A stretch of DNA of 64,000 nt from Ramlibacter pinisoli (GTDB lineage Bacteria > Pseudomonadota > Gammaproteobacteria > Burkholderiales > Burkholderiaceae_C), in assembly GCF_009758015.1 (NCBI RefSeq), contig NZ_WSEL01000009.1:496001-560000 (forward strand), read 5' to 3'. The notes beneath the pieces are model-generated. The model was not told where the DNA came from. It did no database searches and saw only the letters and a list, made by a program, of their open reading frames with translations. Shown here piece by piece: positions 1-8,514 of this stretch. The position numbers and the translations under genes were made by a program. Positions within the stretch are counted from its first letter, which is position 1. Each line of letters begins with the position of its first letter.

Positions 1-64
1 TGTTGAGCGCATGGCGCTCCACGTCGTCGAAGCCGACCACCTTGACGAACACCCGCTGGCCCAT
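1..64 (-). CDS. 5' end of an unidentified protein, cut by window edge
   Basis: An ATG at 64 on the minus strand opens a frame that stays open to the window edge, encoding MGQRVFVKVVGFDDVERHALN and then running off the sequence. The codon choice is typical of the neighbourhood, and the frame diverges from the cys operon. Only 21 residues are visible and I do not recognise the family. The gap of about 190 bases between its start and the cysI start would have to hold both promoters. Confidence 0.5.
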   Translation of the reverse strand, partial: MGQRVFVKVVGFDDVERHALN

Positions 65-257
65 GGTTGTGTCCTGCTGCCCCCTTGGCGGGGCGGATTA
101 TGGCCGGGCTGGCGGCCGGGCGTGCGGGCCCTTATCCGGGATTAGCTCATGACGGCCCGCAAACCCGCGGGGGTACTGGCGCATATGCATATCCGCATAA
201 GCGACGAAGAAAAAAATCGTTTGTCGCCATATGCCCCTCCCGTACAGTTGCGGCCCT
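65..257. promoter_or_regulatory. Divergent promoter region upstream of the cys operon
   Basis: This gap separates the divergent partial gene from cysI. It contains the most AT-rich stretch nearby, about 180-232, with ATATGCATAT, CGCATAAG and a run of seven A residues flanked by the short imperfect arms CGACGAA and TTTGTCG. Cys operons in proteobacteria are usually activated by a LysR-type regulator (CysB or Cbl) binding AT-rich upstream DNA, so this is the likely site. I cannot define exact -35/-10 boxes. Confidence 0.4.
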
Positions 258-2069
258 ATGTATCAGTACACCGAGTTCGACAAGGCGTTCGTGCGTGCGC
301 GCGCGGCGCAGTACCGGGACCAGCTGGAGCGCAACCTGGCCGGCCAGCTGAGCGACGACGACTTCCGCCCGCTGCGCCTGCAGAACGGCTGGTACCTGCA
401 GCGCTACGCGCCGATGCTGCGCGTGGCCGTGCCCTACGGCGAGATCTCCAGCATGCAGTTGCGCGCCCTGTCGCGCATTGCGCGCGAGTACGACCAGCCC
501 GATGCCGCCCTGCTGCGCGACGCGCAGGAGAAGCAGCTCGCCCTGGGCGAGGTGCCCGTGCCCGGCGGCACGCCGGTGGTCACCCGGTTCAAGACCGGCT
601 ACGGCCACTTCACCACCCGCACCAATGTCCAGTTCAACTGGATCCCGCTGGACAAGAGCGCCGACGTCATGGACCTGCTGGCCAGCGTGAACATGCACGG
701 CATCCAGACCAGCGGCAACACCATCCGCAACATCTGCACCGACGAGCTGGCCGGCGTGGCGGCCGACGAGATCGCCGATCCGCGGCCGTTCGCCGAGATC
801 CTGCGCCAGTGGAGCACGCTGCATCCCGAGTTCGCCTTCCTGCCGCGCAAGTTCAAGATCTCCATCAACGGCGCCGAGGAAGACCGCGCGGCGCTGGGCT
901 GGTACGACATCGGCCTGCAGCTGCTGAAGGACCCGGCCGGCGAACTGGGCTTCCGCGTCCAGGTCGGCGGCGGCATGGGCCGCACGCCCATCATCAACAG
1001 CGTGGTGCGCGAGTTCCTGCCCTGGAACCAGCTGCTCAACTACGTAGAGGCCTGCATCCGGGTCTACAACCGCTACGGCCGCCGCGACAACCTGTGGAAG
1101 GCCCGCATCAAGATCCTCGTGAAGGCCGAGGGCCAGCGCTACATCGACCAGGTGGAAGAGGAGTTCGGCCGCATCCGCGCCGCCGGCGCCGCGCACACCA
1201 TCACCCAGGCCGAGTACGACCGCGTGGCCGCCTGCTTCGTGGCCCCGGCTGCCAAGCCGGCCTCCAGGGACGCCCGCATGCTGGACATCGTGCGCGCCGA
1301 CGCCGAGGCCGACCCCGAGTACGACCGCTGGCTGGTGCGCAACGTGCACCCGCACCGCAACCCGCAACTGCGCTCCGTCACCCTGTCGTTCAAGCGACTG
1401 GGCCAGGCGCCCGGTGACGCCGACGCCGACCAGCTGGCCGCCGCAGCCGACCTGGTCGACCGCTTCTCATCCGGCGAGGCACGCGTGACGCACAGCCAGA
1501 ACCTGCTGCTGCCCTGGGTGCACCAGGACGACCTGCCGGCGCTGTGGGCCGCCGCCCGCAAGCTGGGCCTGGCGCGCGCCAACATCGGCCTGCTGACGGA
1601 CATGATCGCCTGCCCGGGCGGCGACTTCTGCTCGCTGGCCAACGCGCGCTCGCTCCCGATCGCCGAAGCCATCACGCAGCGCTACCAGGACATGGACGAG
1701 CTGCACGACATCGGCGAGATCGACCTGAACATCTCCGGCTGCATCAACAGCTGCGGCCACCACCATGCCGGCCACATCGGCATCCTCGGCGTCGACAAGG
1801 ACGGCAAGGAGTGGTACCAGGTCACGCTGGGCGGCGCCGACGGCTCGCACCTGTCGGGCCCGGCCGTGCCGGGCAAGGTGGTCGGACCGTCGTTCTCCGC
1901 CGCCGAGGTCCCCGAGGTGATCGAGGCCGTGCTCGACACCTACCGGCGCGAGCGCATCACCGTCGACGGCAAGGGCGAGACCTTCATCGCCACCGTGCGG
2001 CGCATCGGGCTCGACCCCTTCAAGGCCGCCGCCAACGCGGCCCGTTTCACCGAGCGGGAGCTCGCATGA
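258..2069 (+). CDS. cysI: Assimilatory sulfite reductase hemoprotein (nitrite/sulfite reductase family)
   Basis: A protein of 603 residues that reduces sulfite to sulfide in cysteine biosynthesis. The siroheme/4Fe-4S ligand signature is intact: C-x5-C at residues 452 and 458 (CPGGDFC) and C-x3-C at 495 and 499 (CINSC), the latter followed by GHHHAGHIG. The length fits the ferredoxin-type or standalone family member. I chose ATG 258 (MYQYTEFDKAF) over an in-frame ATG nine codons upstream because family similarity begins there. It is the first gene of a five-gene operon, and its stop overlaps the next start (ATGA). No cysJ flavoprotein partner is visible, so electrons probably come from another donor, possibly the ferredoxin encoded at 5517. 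Confidence 0.95.
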   Translation: MYQYTEFDKAFVRARAAQYRDQLERNLAGQLSDDDFRPLRLQNGWYLQRYAPMLRVAVPYGEISSMQLRALSRIAREYDQPDAALLRDAQEKQLALGEVPVPGGTPVVTRFKTGYGHFTTRTNVQFNWIPLDKSADVMDLLASVNMHGIQTSGNTIRNICTDELAGVAADEIADPRPFAEILRQWSTLHPEFAFLPRKFKISINGAEEDRAALGWYDIGLQLLKDPAGELGFRVQVGGGMGRTPIINSVVREFLPWNQLLNYVEACIRVYNRYGRRDNLWKARIKILVKAEGQRYIDQVEEEFGRIRAAGAAHTITQAEYDRVAACFVAPAAKPASRDARMLDIVRADAEADPEYDRWLVRNVHPHRNPQLRSVTLSFKRLGQAPGDADADQLAAAADLVDRFSSGEARVTHSQNLLLPWVHQDDLPALWAAARKLGLARANIGLLTDMIACPGGDFCSLANARSLPIAEAITQRYQDMDELHDIGEIDLNISGCINSCGHHHAGHIGILGVDKDGKEWYQVTLGGADGSHLSGPAVPGKVVGPSFSAAEVPEVIEAVLDTYRRERITVDGKGETFIATVRRIGLDPFKAAANAARFTERELA

Positions 2070-2458
2070 CCTTGCGTACCCTGAAGATCCTGACCGCGCA
2101 GGAGTCCGCGGCCCTGGCCGCCGCCGCCAACGTGCTGCGCCTGACCAACGACGCCGACGTCGAGACCGTCGACCTGGACGGGGTGCAGCTGGTCGAGCTG
2201 GACTTCCCGAAGTTCACCGACGGCCGCGCGTTCAGCCAGGCCTACACCCTGCGCCGCCGCGGCTACGCCGGCGACATCCGCGCCACCGGCGCGGTGCTGA
2301 TCGACCAGCTGGTGCAGATGCAGCGTTCGGGCTTCTCGTCCGCCGTGCTGCGCGAGGACCAGGACATCGCGCACGCCCAGCGCCAGTTCGACCGCTTCCC
2401 CGCCTTCTACCAGGGCGACGTGCAGCTCAAGCGCCCGCACTTCGCGCGGGAGGCCTGA
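2066..2458 (+). CDS. DUF934 family protein of the cys operon
   Basis: A 130-residue protein matching the DUF934 family, a small protein regularly encoded between cysI and cysH in beta- and alphaproteobacteria and sometimes annotated as an oxidoreductase. The recognisable core is LDFPKFTDGRAFSQAY and LRRRGYAGDIRATG, followed by DQLVQMQRSGF. Its ATG overlaps the cysI stop, and its own stop overlaps the cysH start, so translation is probably coupled. A role in delivering electrons or assembling the sulfite reductase is plausible from context only. No catalytic residues can be assigned. Confidence 0.85.
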   Translation: MTLRTLKILTAQESAALAAAANVLRLTNDADVETVDLDGVQLVELDFPKFTDGRAFSQAYTLRRRGYAGDIRATGAVLIDQLVQMQRSGFSSAVLREDQDIAHAQRQFDRFPAFYQGDVQLKRPHFAREA

Positions 2459-3183
2459 TGGGAGCGATCGACCTCCACGCACGGCCATCCAGGGACTACG
2501 ACCGCAAGCTGGCCGACACGCGACAGCTGCTGGTGCGCGCCGCCGCCGAGTTCTCGCCACTCAAGCAGGCCAACAGCCTGGGCGCGGAGGACATGGTGAT
2601 CACGCACCTGGTGAACGCGCTCGCCCTCGACATCCCGGTGTTCGTGCTCGAGACCGGCATGCTGCACCCCGAGACCCTGCAGCTGCTGGAGCGCCTGCAG
2701 GCCACCTCGCGCGCGCCGGTGGAAGTGTGGAAGCCGGTGCAGGAGCAGGTGGTCCAGTTCGTGCAGCGCGAGGGCAAGGACGCCATGTACCGCAGCATCG
2801 AGCTGCGCAAGGGCTGCTGCCACATCCGCAAGGTCGAGCCGCTGCAGCGCGCGCTGGAAGGCCAGCGCGCCTGGATCACCGGCCTGCGGCGCGAGCAGTC
2901 GAACGCGCGCGCCGAGGTGCCGCTGGTGGACACCAGCGAGCCGCGCACCAAGATCAACCCGCTGGCCGACTGGACCTGGGGCGACGTCTGGCACTACATC
3001 GCCAGCAATGGGGTCGACTACCACCCGCTGCACGACCAGTTCTATCCCAGCATCGGCTGCGCGCCCTGCACCCGGGCCATCGCCCTGGGCGAGGACTTCC
3101 GCGCCGGACGCTGGTGGTGGGAGGACGAGGCCGCCAAGGAATGCGGCCTGCACGTGAAGAACCCCGAAGGAGTTGCGGCATGA
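2458..3183 (+). CDS. cysH: Adenylylsulfate (APS)/PAPS reductase
   Basis: A 241-residue reductase converting activated sulfate (APS) to sulfite. The CC pair at residues 120-121 (KGCCHIRK) and the C-x2-C at 201 and 204 (GCAPC) are the 4Fe-4S ligands that mark the APS-using bacterial/plant branch rather than the iron-sulfur-free PAPS enzyme of enterobacteria. The C-terminal ECGLH carries the catalytic cysteine at 229. The absence of an APS kinase domain in the downstream cysN agrees with direct use of APS. The start overlaps the DUF934 stop, and the end overlaps the cysD start. Confidence 0.95.
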   Translation: MGAIDLHARPSRDYDRKLADTRQLLVRAAAEFSPLKQANSLGAEDMVITHLVNALALDIPVFVLETGMLHPETLQLLERLQATSRAPVEVWKPVQEQVVQFVQREGKDAMYRSIELRKGCCHIRKVEPLQRALEGQRAWITGLRREQSNARAEVPLVDTSEPRTKINPLADWTWGDVWHYIASNGVDYHPLHDQFYPSIGCAPCTRAIALGEDFRAGRWWWEDEAAKECGLHVKNPEGVAA

Positions 3184-4112
3184 ACGCCCGCGTCGAACCG
3201 CAGCTGCTGTCGCAGCTTTCCAACCGCCACCTCGATGCGCTCGAGGAGGAAGCCATCTTCGTGCTGCGCGAAGTGGCGGGCGCCTTCGAACGCCCCACCC
3301 TGCTGTTCTCGGGCGGCAAGGATTCGCTGGTGCTGCTCAAGTGCGCCGAGAAGGCCTTCGGGGCCGGCCGCATCCCGTACCCGCTGCTGATGATCGACAC
3401 CGGGCACAACTTCCCGGAGGTGACCGATTTCCGCGACTACCGTGCGAAGCAGCTCGGCGCCGAACTGGTGGTGCGCAGCGTCGAGGACTCGATGCAGCGT
3501 GGCACGGTGCGCCTGGCCCACCCGGGCGAGTCGCGCAACGTGCACCAGTCGGTGACGCTGCTGGAGGCGATCGAGGAATTCCGCTTCGACGCCCTGATCG
3601 GCGGCGCGCGGCGCGACGAGGAGAAGGCACGTGCCAAGGAGCGCATCTTCTCGCACCGCGACAGCTTCGGCCAGTGGCAGCCCAAGGCCCAGCGGCCCGA
3701 ACTGTGGACGCTGTTCAACACCCGCATCCACCCGGGCGAGCACTTTCGCGTGTTCCCGATCTCCAACTGGACCGAGCTGGACGTCTGGCAATACATCGAG
3801 CGCGAGCAGATCGAGCTGCCCTCGATCTATTACGCGCACCAGCGCGAGGTGGTCGAGCGCAAGGGCCTGCTGGTGCCGGTGACCCAGCTCACGCCGCCGC
3901 GCGAGGGCGAGCAGGTCGTCACCCGCACCGTGCGCTTCCGCACCGTGGGCGACATCACCTGCACCTGCCCCGTGGCCAGCCCCGCCGCCAACGCCACCGA
4001 GGTGGTGGCCGAGACCATCACCGCCGACGTGAGCGAGCGCGGCGCCACCCGCATGGACGACAAGACATCCGATGCTTCCATGGAGAAGCGCAAGAAGGAC
4101 GGTTACTTCTGA
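3180..4112 (+). CDS. cysD: Sulfate adenylyltransferase small subunit
   Basis: A 310-residue ATP-pyrophosphatase-type subunit that adenylates sulfate to APS together with the CysN GTPase. The PP-loop is visible near the N-terminus (LLFSGGKDSLVLLK), followed by the conserved GGARRDEEKARAKER and the C-terminal end KRKKDGYF typical of CysD. The ATG at 3180 overlaps the cysH stop, and the stop overlaps the cysN start at 4112, giving stoichiometric coupled translation. Length is normal for the family. Confidence 0.96.
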   Translation: MNARVEPQLLSQLSNRHLDALEEEAIFVLREVAGAFERPTLLFSGGKDSLVLLKCAEKAFGAGRIPYPLLMIDTGHNFPEVTDFRDYRAKQLGAELVVRSVEDSMQRGTVRLAHPGESRNVHQSVTLLEAIEEFRFDALIGGARRDEEKARAKERIFSHRDSFGQWQPKAQRPELWTLFNTRIHPGEHFRVFPISNWTELDVWQYIEREQIELPSIYYAHQREVVERKGLLVPVTQLTPPREGEQVVTRTVRFRTVGDITCTCPVASPAANATEVVAETITADVSERGATRMDDKTSDASMEKRKKDGYF

Positions 4113-5413
4113 TGAACGCCAGCGTTTCCCCCGCCGTGCTCGCCGCCGTCCAGGACGAGGAGCACGCCGCCGCCCTGCGGTTCATCACCTGCGGCTCGGT
4201 CGACGACGGCAAGAGCACCCTCATCGGCCGCCTGCTGGTGGACAGCCAGGCCGTCCTGCAGGACCAGCTGGCGGGCGTGCAGCGCGCCGGCGCCACCGAC
4301 CTGGCCCTGCTCACCGACGGCCTGTCCGCCGAGCGCGAGCAAGGCATCACGATCGACGTCGCCTATCGCTACTTCGCCACCGCCGGGCGCAAGTTCATCA
4401 TCGGCGACGCGCCCGGGCACGAGCAGTACACCCGCAACATGGTGACGGCCGCCTCCAGCGCCGATGCCGCCGTGGTGCTGGTCGACGCCACCAAGCTGCG
4501 CTGGGCCGATGCCGGCCTCGCGCTGCTGCCGCAGACGCGCCGCCACTCGCTGCTGGTGCACCTGCTGCGCGTGCCGTCGGTGGTGTTCGCCATCAACAAG
4601 CTCGACGCCGTGGAACAGCCCGAGCTGGCCTTCCGCAACATCGCCGGCGCGCTGGCCACCTTCTGCGAAGCCGCCGGCATCACCGCCCGCGCCGTGGTGC
4701 CGATCTCGGCGCTGGAGGGCTTCAACGTCGTCCAGCCCACGCCCGGCTGGGCCGGCTACACCGGTGCCTCGCTGCTGCAGGTGCTCGAAAGCCTGCCCGC
4801 CGCAGCCGCCGAGACCGCGCAGGCCTTCGCCTTGCCGGTGCAGTGGGTCGAGAAATTCTCCGGCTCGGCCGACACCTCGCAGGGGCGGCGCGTGTTCTGG
4901 GGCCGCGTGGCCACCGGGACCGTGAAGCCCGGCCAGCCGGTGCGTGTCATGCCCTCGGGCCAGACCGCCGTCGTCGCCCAGGTGCTGGACACCGTGCGCC
5001 GGCCGCGCGACGTGGCCGCCGGCCACAGCGCCGGCATCGTGCTGGACCGCGAGGTCGACGTCTCGCGCGGCGACTGGCTGCTGGCGCCCGAGGCACCCGA
5101 GGCGGTGCGCGAGGTCAGCGGCACCATCGCCTGGCTCGACGACGAACCCCTGGTGGCGGGCCGCGCCTACTGGGCGCTGCACGGGCACCGCTGGGTCAAG
5201 GCCAAGGTGCGCCGCGTGGTGCACCGGCTGGACATCCACACCCTGGCCGAGGAAGACGCGACCCAGCTGGAACGCAATGCCATCGGCCATGTCGAACTGG
5301 TGTTGCAGGAACCGCTGGCCACCCGCCCGTACACGCAGGCCCGCCGGCCCGGTTCACTGGTGCTGGTGGACACCGCCAGCCACCGCACCGCAGGAGCGGT
5401 TCTCGTCCGTTGA
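4112..5413 (+). CDS. cysN: Sulfate adenylyltransferase large (GTPase) subunit
   Basis: A 433-residue translation-factor-type GTPase that drives sulfate adenylation by CysD. The G1 loop GSVDDGKST lies near residues 28-36, G3 is DAPGHEQYTRN, and G4 is NKLD. Elongation-factor-like beta-barrel domains follow. The protein ends after these domains, so it is CysN alone and not the CysNC fusion with APS kinase. This fits the APS-type reductase encoded upstream. It is the last gene of the cys operon, and the next start is about 100 bases away. Confidence 0.95.
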   Translation: MNASVSPAVLAAVQDEEHAAALRFITCGSVDDGKSTLIGRLLVDSQAVLQDQLAGVQRAGATDLALLTDGLSAEREQGITIDVAYRYFATAGRKFIIGDAPGHEQYTRNMVTAASSADAAVVLVDATKLRWADAGLALLPQTRRHSLLVHLLRVPSVVFAINKLDAVEQPELAFRNIAGALATFCEAAGITARAVVPISALEGFNVVQPTPGWAGYTGASLLQVLESLPAAAAETAQAFALPVQWVEKFSGSADTSQGRRVFWGRVATGTVKPGQPVRVMPSGQTAVVAQVLDTVRRPRDVAAGHSAGIVLDREVDVSRGDWLLAPEAPEAVREVSGTIAWLDDEPLVAGRAYWALHGHRWVKAKVRRVVHRLDIHTLAEEDATQLERNAIGHVELVLQEPLATRPYTQARRPGSLVLVDTASHRTAGAVLVR

Positions 5414-5516
5414 TCCCCCTGCGGCCAACGATGCGGCAGGGCTGTCCCTGCCGCCGTCAGGCCCTGCCCCGCCCGCTAAAATTCGGGGTTTTCCCCAAGC
5501 GTCCACGTAGAAGACC

Positions 5517-5846
5517 ATGACCCACGTCGTCACCGAACAATGTATTCGCTGCAAGTACACCGACTGCGTGGACGTCTGTCCCGTGGACTGCTTCCGCGAA
5601 GGGCCGAACATGCTGGTGATCGACCCTGACGAGTGCATCGACTGCGCCGTCTGCATCCCCGAGTGCCCCGTCAACGCGATCTACGCCGAAGAGGACGTGC
5701 CGGCCGACCAGGTCGGCTTCATCAAACTGAACGTCGAGCTGGCCCAGGCGACCGGCTGGAAGAGCATCACCAAGCGCAAGCCGGCCCTGGACGATGCAGA
5801 GGAATGGAAAGACAAGCCGGGCAAGCTGTCCGAGCTCGTCCGCTGA
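5517..5846 (+). CDS. fdxA: Seven-iron ferredoxin (3Fe-4S/4Fe-4S)
   Basis: A 109-residue low-potential electron carrier. The N-terminal half holds two clusters of cysteines: C-x2-C-x4-C-x3-CP ([17 protein letters not shown]) and [12 protein letters not shown], the FdxA arrangement of one 3Fe-4S and one 4Fe-4S cluster. A poorly conserved tail of about 45 residues follows, as usual for FdxA. The upstream gap contains TAAAAT at 5477-5482, a reasonable -10 element, so it probably has its own promoter. With the adjacent reductase at 5854 it may supply electrons to the CysI hemoprotein, which has no CysJ partner here. This is inference from neighbourhood. Confidence 0.93.
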   Translation: MTHVVTEQCIRCKYTDCVDVCPVDCFREGPNMLVIDPDECIDCAVCIPECPVNAIYAEEDVPADQVGFIKLNVELAQATGWKSITKRKPALDDAEEWKDKPGKLSELVR

Positions 5847-5853
5847 CCGAACG

Positions 5854-6957
5854 ATGGATCCGCAACTCGACCAAGAAGTGATCAAGACCGCCGCCGCGCA
5901 CGACGGGCCGATCGAGACCGACGCCGTCATCATCGGCGCGGGCCCGGTCGGGCTGTTCCAGGTGTTCGAGCTCGGCCTGCTGGAGATCAAGGCCCACGTC
6001 ATCGACTCGCTCGCCTACCCCGGCGGTCAGCCGGTCGAGCTGTATCCCGACAAGCCCATCTACGACATCCCCGCCGTCCCGGTGTGCACCGGCCAGGAGC
6101 TGACCGACGCGCTGCTCAAGCAGATCGAGCCGTTCGGCGCCACCTTCCACCTGGGCCAGACCGTCACGGTGGTCGAGCGCCAGGAGGACGGCCGCTTCTG
6201 GGTCGAGACCTCGCGTGGCACCCGGTTCCTTACCCGCACGATCTTCATCGCCGCCGGCGTGGGCGCCTTCGAGCCGCGCCTGCTGAAGGTCGACGGCCTC
6301 GACAAGTTCGACGGCACGCAGCTGTTCTACCGGGTGAAGAACCCGGCCGATTTCGCGGGGAGGAACCTGGTGATCGTCGGTGGCGGCGACTCCGCGCTGG
6401 ACTGGGCCTTGAACTTCGCGGGCGAGGGCCCGAACAAGGCCGAGAGCGTGATCCTGATCCACCGCCGCGACGGCTTCCAGGCCGCGCCGGCTTCCGTGGC
6501 CAGGATGCACGAGCTGTGCGAGAACCACGAGATGCAGTTCCTCGTCGGCCAGGTCACCGGCTACGAGGAAAAGGACGGCCGCCTCACCGGCGCCAAGGTC
6601 ACCGGCTCGGACGGCGTGACCCGCGTGGTGCCGCTGGACGTGCTGCTGGTGTTCTTCGGCCTGTCGCCCAAGCTCGGCCCCATCGCCGACTGGGGCCTCG
6701 AGATCGAGCGCAAGCAGCTGGTGGTGGACACCGAGAAGTTCTCCACCAATGTGCCGGGCATCTTCGCGGTGGGCGACATCAACACCTACCCCGGCAAGAA
6801 GAAGCTCATCCTGTCGGGCTTCCACGAGTGCGCCCTGGCCGCCTTCGGCGCGGCGCCGATCGTCTTCCCCGAGAAGGGCAAGATCCACCTGCAGTACACG
6901 ACGACGTCGCCCAGGCTGCACAAGGTGCTGGGCGTGGAATCGCCGGTGTTCGACTGA
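5854..6957 (+). CDS. Ferredoxin-NADP reductase, thioredoxin reductase-like type
   Basis: A 367-residue flavoprotein with an N-terminal FAD Rossmann motif ([16 protein letters not shown]), a central NADPH motif ([15 protein letters not shown]) and the C-terminal FAD contact [17 protein letters not shown]. There is no CxxC redox pair between the two, which separates it from true thioredoxin reductases and matches the YumC-type ferredoxin/flavodoxin-NADP reductases. It starts 7 bases after fdxA, so the two are co-transcribed and most likely partners. A strong hairpin terminator follows at 7011. Confidence 0.88.
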   Translation: MDPQLDQEVIKTAAAHDGPIETDAVIIGAGPVGLFQVFELGLLEIKAHVIDSLAYPGGQPVELYPDKPIYDIPAVPVCTGQELTDALLKQIEPFGATFHLGQTVTVVERQEDGRFWVETSRGTRFLTRTIFIAAGVGAFEPRLLKVDGLDKFDGTQLFYRVKNPADFAGRNLVIVGGGDSALDWALNFAGEGPNKAESVILIHRRDGFQAAPASVARMHELCENHEMQFLVGQVTGYEEKDGRLTGAKVTGSDGVTRVVPLDVLLVFFGLSPKLGPIADWGLEIERKQLVVDTEKFSTNVPGIFAVGDINTYPGKKKLILSGFHECALAAFGAAPIVFPEKGKIHLQYTTTSPRLHKVLGVESPVFD

Positions 6958-7010
6958 ACAGCGGCCCGCTCGGCCCCGTGGGCCTGGCGTTCACCGGTCG
7001 GGTTGATGCA

Positions 7011-7032
7011 AGCCACCTTCGGGTGGCTTTTT
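7011..7032 (+). terminator. Rho-independent terminator after the ferredoxin reductase gene
   Basis: A 7-bp stem AGCCACC/GGTGGCT with a TTCG tetraloop is followed directly by a run of T. It lies 53 bases after the reductase stop and is oriented to stop plus-strand transcription before the convergent small gene. Confidence 0.88.
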
Positions 7033-7085
7033 CCTGCCTGCAGGATCGACGCGCGACCCTTGGCGGCGAGCAGCGCCGCCGTGCC

Positions 7086-7361
7086 TCAGTACTTGATGTC
7101 CCGCTTCGCCTGGCGGCCGCCTTGCTTGGTGTCGCGCTTGTCCTGGCGGCACTCGGCGTTGCTCTTCTGGTTCTCCTGCCGGCAATCGATCTTGGTCGTG
7201 CGGGCTTCGTGCTTGGCGGCCTGGTTCGCCTGCCTGCCGGCCTGGCGCTCGTCGGCCTGCCGGGTCTGGCCGGATGCGGCCCCTGCCAGCACCAGCAAGC
7301 TGGCAGCGGCAGCCAGGGGTGCGACGGTCCGGCACCAGCAGTCGAAGGTGGATTCGCTCAT
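7086..7361 (-). CDS. Small secreted basic hypothetical protein
   Basis: A 91-residue frame starting at MSESTFDCWCRT, with a hydrophobic segment (APLAAAASLLVLAGAASG) that looks like a signal peptide. The mature part is very hydrophilic and rich in Arg, Gln, Lys and Ala (repeated RQA, KRD and AKR units) with two cysteines. AGGAG lies 8 bases before the ATG, which supports this start over an upstream in-frame ATG. The composition suggests a periplasmic or nucleic-acid/polyanion-binding protein, but no family is recognised. It sits downstream of the thiamine operon on the same strand, separated by about 170 bases. Confidence 0.6.
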   Translation of the reverse strand: MSESTFDCWCRTVAPLAAAASLLVLAGAASGQTRQADERQAGRQANQAAKHEARTTKIDCRQENQKSNAECRQDKRDTKQGGRQAKRDIKY

Positions 7362-7529
7362 GCACACGCTCCTGTCGGGGAAAGATGGATGGCCGCGCGC
7401 TCGGCGGCCGTTGGCCAGTCTAAGCACGCCCCAGCTCCCCTGCCAACCTCGCCCGGCCAGCCGAGGTGTATCGGACGTAACCCTCCGACACGACGCGACG
7501 GACGGAGTGCGAACGGAAGCGCAGCCCCG

Positions 7530-8306
7530 TCAGAGCACGAACGGCCGTCCCGTCACCGGCGTGGTCGCCACCGCCATGTCCTGCTTGGCCATGATGCCGC
7601 CCTCGTACGCCAGGCGGCCGCCCTCGATGGCCAGCCTGAACGCGCGCGCCATGGTCACCGGGTCGTGTGCCAGCGCCACGGCCGAATTCACCAGCACGGC
7701 GTCGTAACCCAGTTCCATCGCCTGCACCGCATCGCGCGGCGAGCCGATGCCGGCGTCGACCACCAGCGGCACGTCGGGCAGGCGGGCGCGCAGCGTGCGC
7801 AAGGCGGTGGGGTTCAGCAGGCCCTGTCCGGACCCGATGGGCGCGCCCCAGGGCATGAGGATCCTGCAGCCGGCGTCGAGCAGGCGGTTGCAGGTGACGA
7901 GGTCGTCGGTGCAATACGGGAACACCTCGAAGCCGTCCCGGGCCAGCTCGCGTGCGGCCTCGACCAGCTCCCAGGGATCGGGCTGCAGGGTGTACTCGTC
8001 GCCCACCACCTCGAGCTTGATCCAGTGCGTGCCGAACATCTCGCGCGCCATGCGCGCCAGCGTGACGGCCTCGCGCGCGGTGGTGCAGCCGGCCGTGTTG
8101 GGCAGCAGGTGGGCGCCGCTGTCGCGCACCATGCGGTAGAAGTCGCCGGCGCCGGCGCCACCCGAGAGCTGGCGGCGCAGGCCGACGGTGACCACCTGGG
8201 TGCCGGCGGCACGGATGGCATCGCCCAGCACCTCGGGCGAGGGGTAGCTGGCGGTGCCCAGGAAGAAGCGGCTCTCGAGCGTGGCGCCGCCGATGGAAAA
8301 GGCCAT
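7530..8306 (-). CDS. thiG: Thiazole synthase
   Basis: A 258-residue TIM-barrel enzyme that builds the thiazole phosphate ring of thiamine from deoxyxylulose 5-phosphate, ThiS thiocarboxylate and dehydroglycine. Visible signatures are the N-terminal [15 protein letters not shown], the Schiff-base lysine context [23 protein letters not shown] and the phosphate-binding [12 protein letters not shown]. It is the last gene of the TPP-riboswitch operon and starts 4 bases after the thiS stop. ThiO, encoded two genes upstream, supplies the glycine-derived imine. Confidence 0.96.
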   Translation of the reverse strand: MAFSIGGATLESRFFLGTASYPSPEVLGDAIRAAGTQVVTVGLRRQLSGGAGAGDFYRMVRDSGAHLLPNTAGCTTAREAVTLARMAREMFGTHWIKLEVVGDEYTLQPDPWELVEAARELARDGFEVFPYCTDDLVTCNRLLDAGCRILMPWGAPIGSGQGLLNPTALRTLRARLPDVPLVVDAGIGSPRDAVQAMELGYDAVLVNSAVALAHDPVTMARAFRLAIEGGRLAYEGGIMAKQDMAVATTPVTGRPFVL

Positions 8307-8310
8307 GGGA

Positions 8311-8514
8311 TCAGCCTCCGGTGATGGGTTCGAAGGTCAGCACGACGTCGCCGTCGCGCAGGGGATGCCGCTCGCGCAGGTCGCGCGGGACGAAGTCGCC
8401 GTTGACGGCGGTGGCCAGCGAGGCCGGTGGCTTGTCGAGCAGGGTGACGAGGGTGGCCAGCGTGGCGCCGTCGTCGAGCTCCAGGCGATCCTTGTTCAAC
8501 TGGATGGCGATCAT
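8311..8514 (-). CDS. thiS: Sulfur carrier protein ThiS
   Basis: A 67-residue ubiquitin-fold protein ending in the diagnostic Gly-Gly (FEPITGG), which is adenylated and converted to a thiocarboxylate that donates sulfur to ThiG. The start ATG overlaps the thiO stop, and thiG follows after 4 bases. Size and C-terminus are typical. Confidence 0.95.
   Translation of the reverse strand: MIAIQLNKDRLELDDGATLATLVTLLDKPPASLATAVNGDFVPRDLRERHPLRDGDVVLTFEPITGG

Noticed and set aside
147..6921. Long open frames on the strand opposite the cys, ferredoxin and reductase genes (for example 147-1367 and 5767-6921 minus)
   Set aside because: High GC keeps antisense frames open. They have no domains, start sites or codon pattern of real genes, while the plus-strand proteins match known families.
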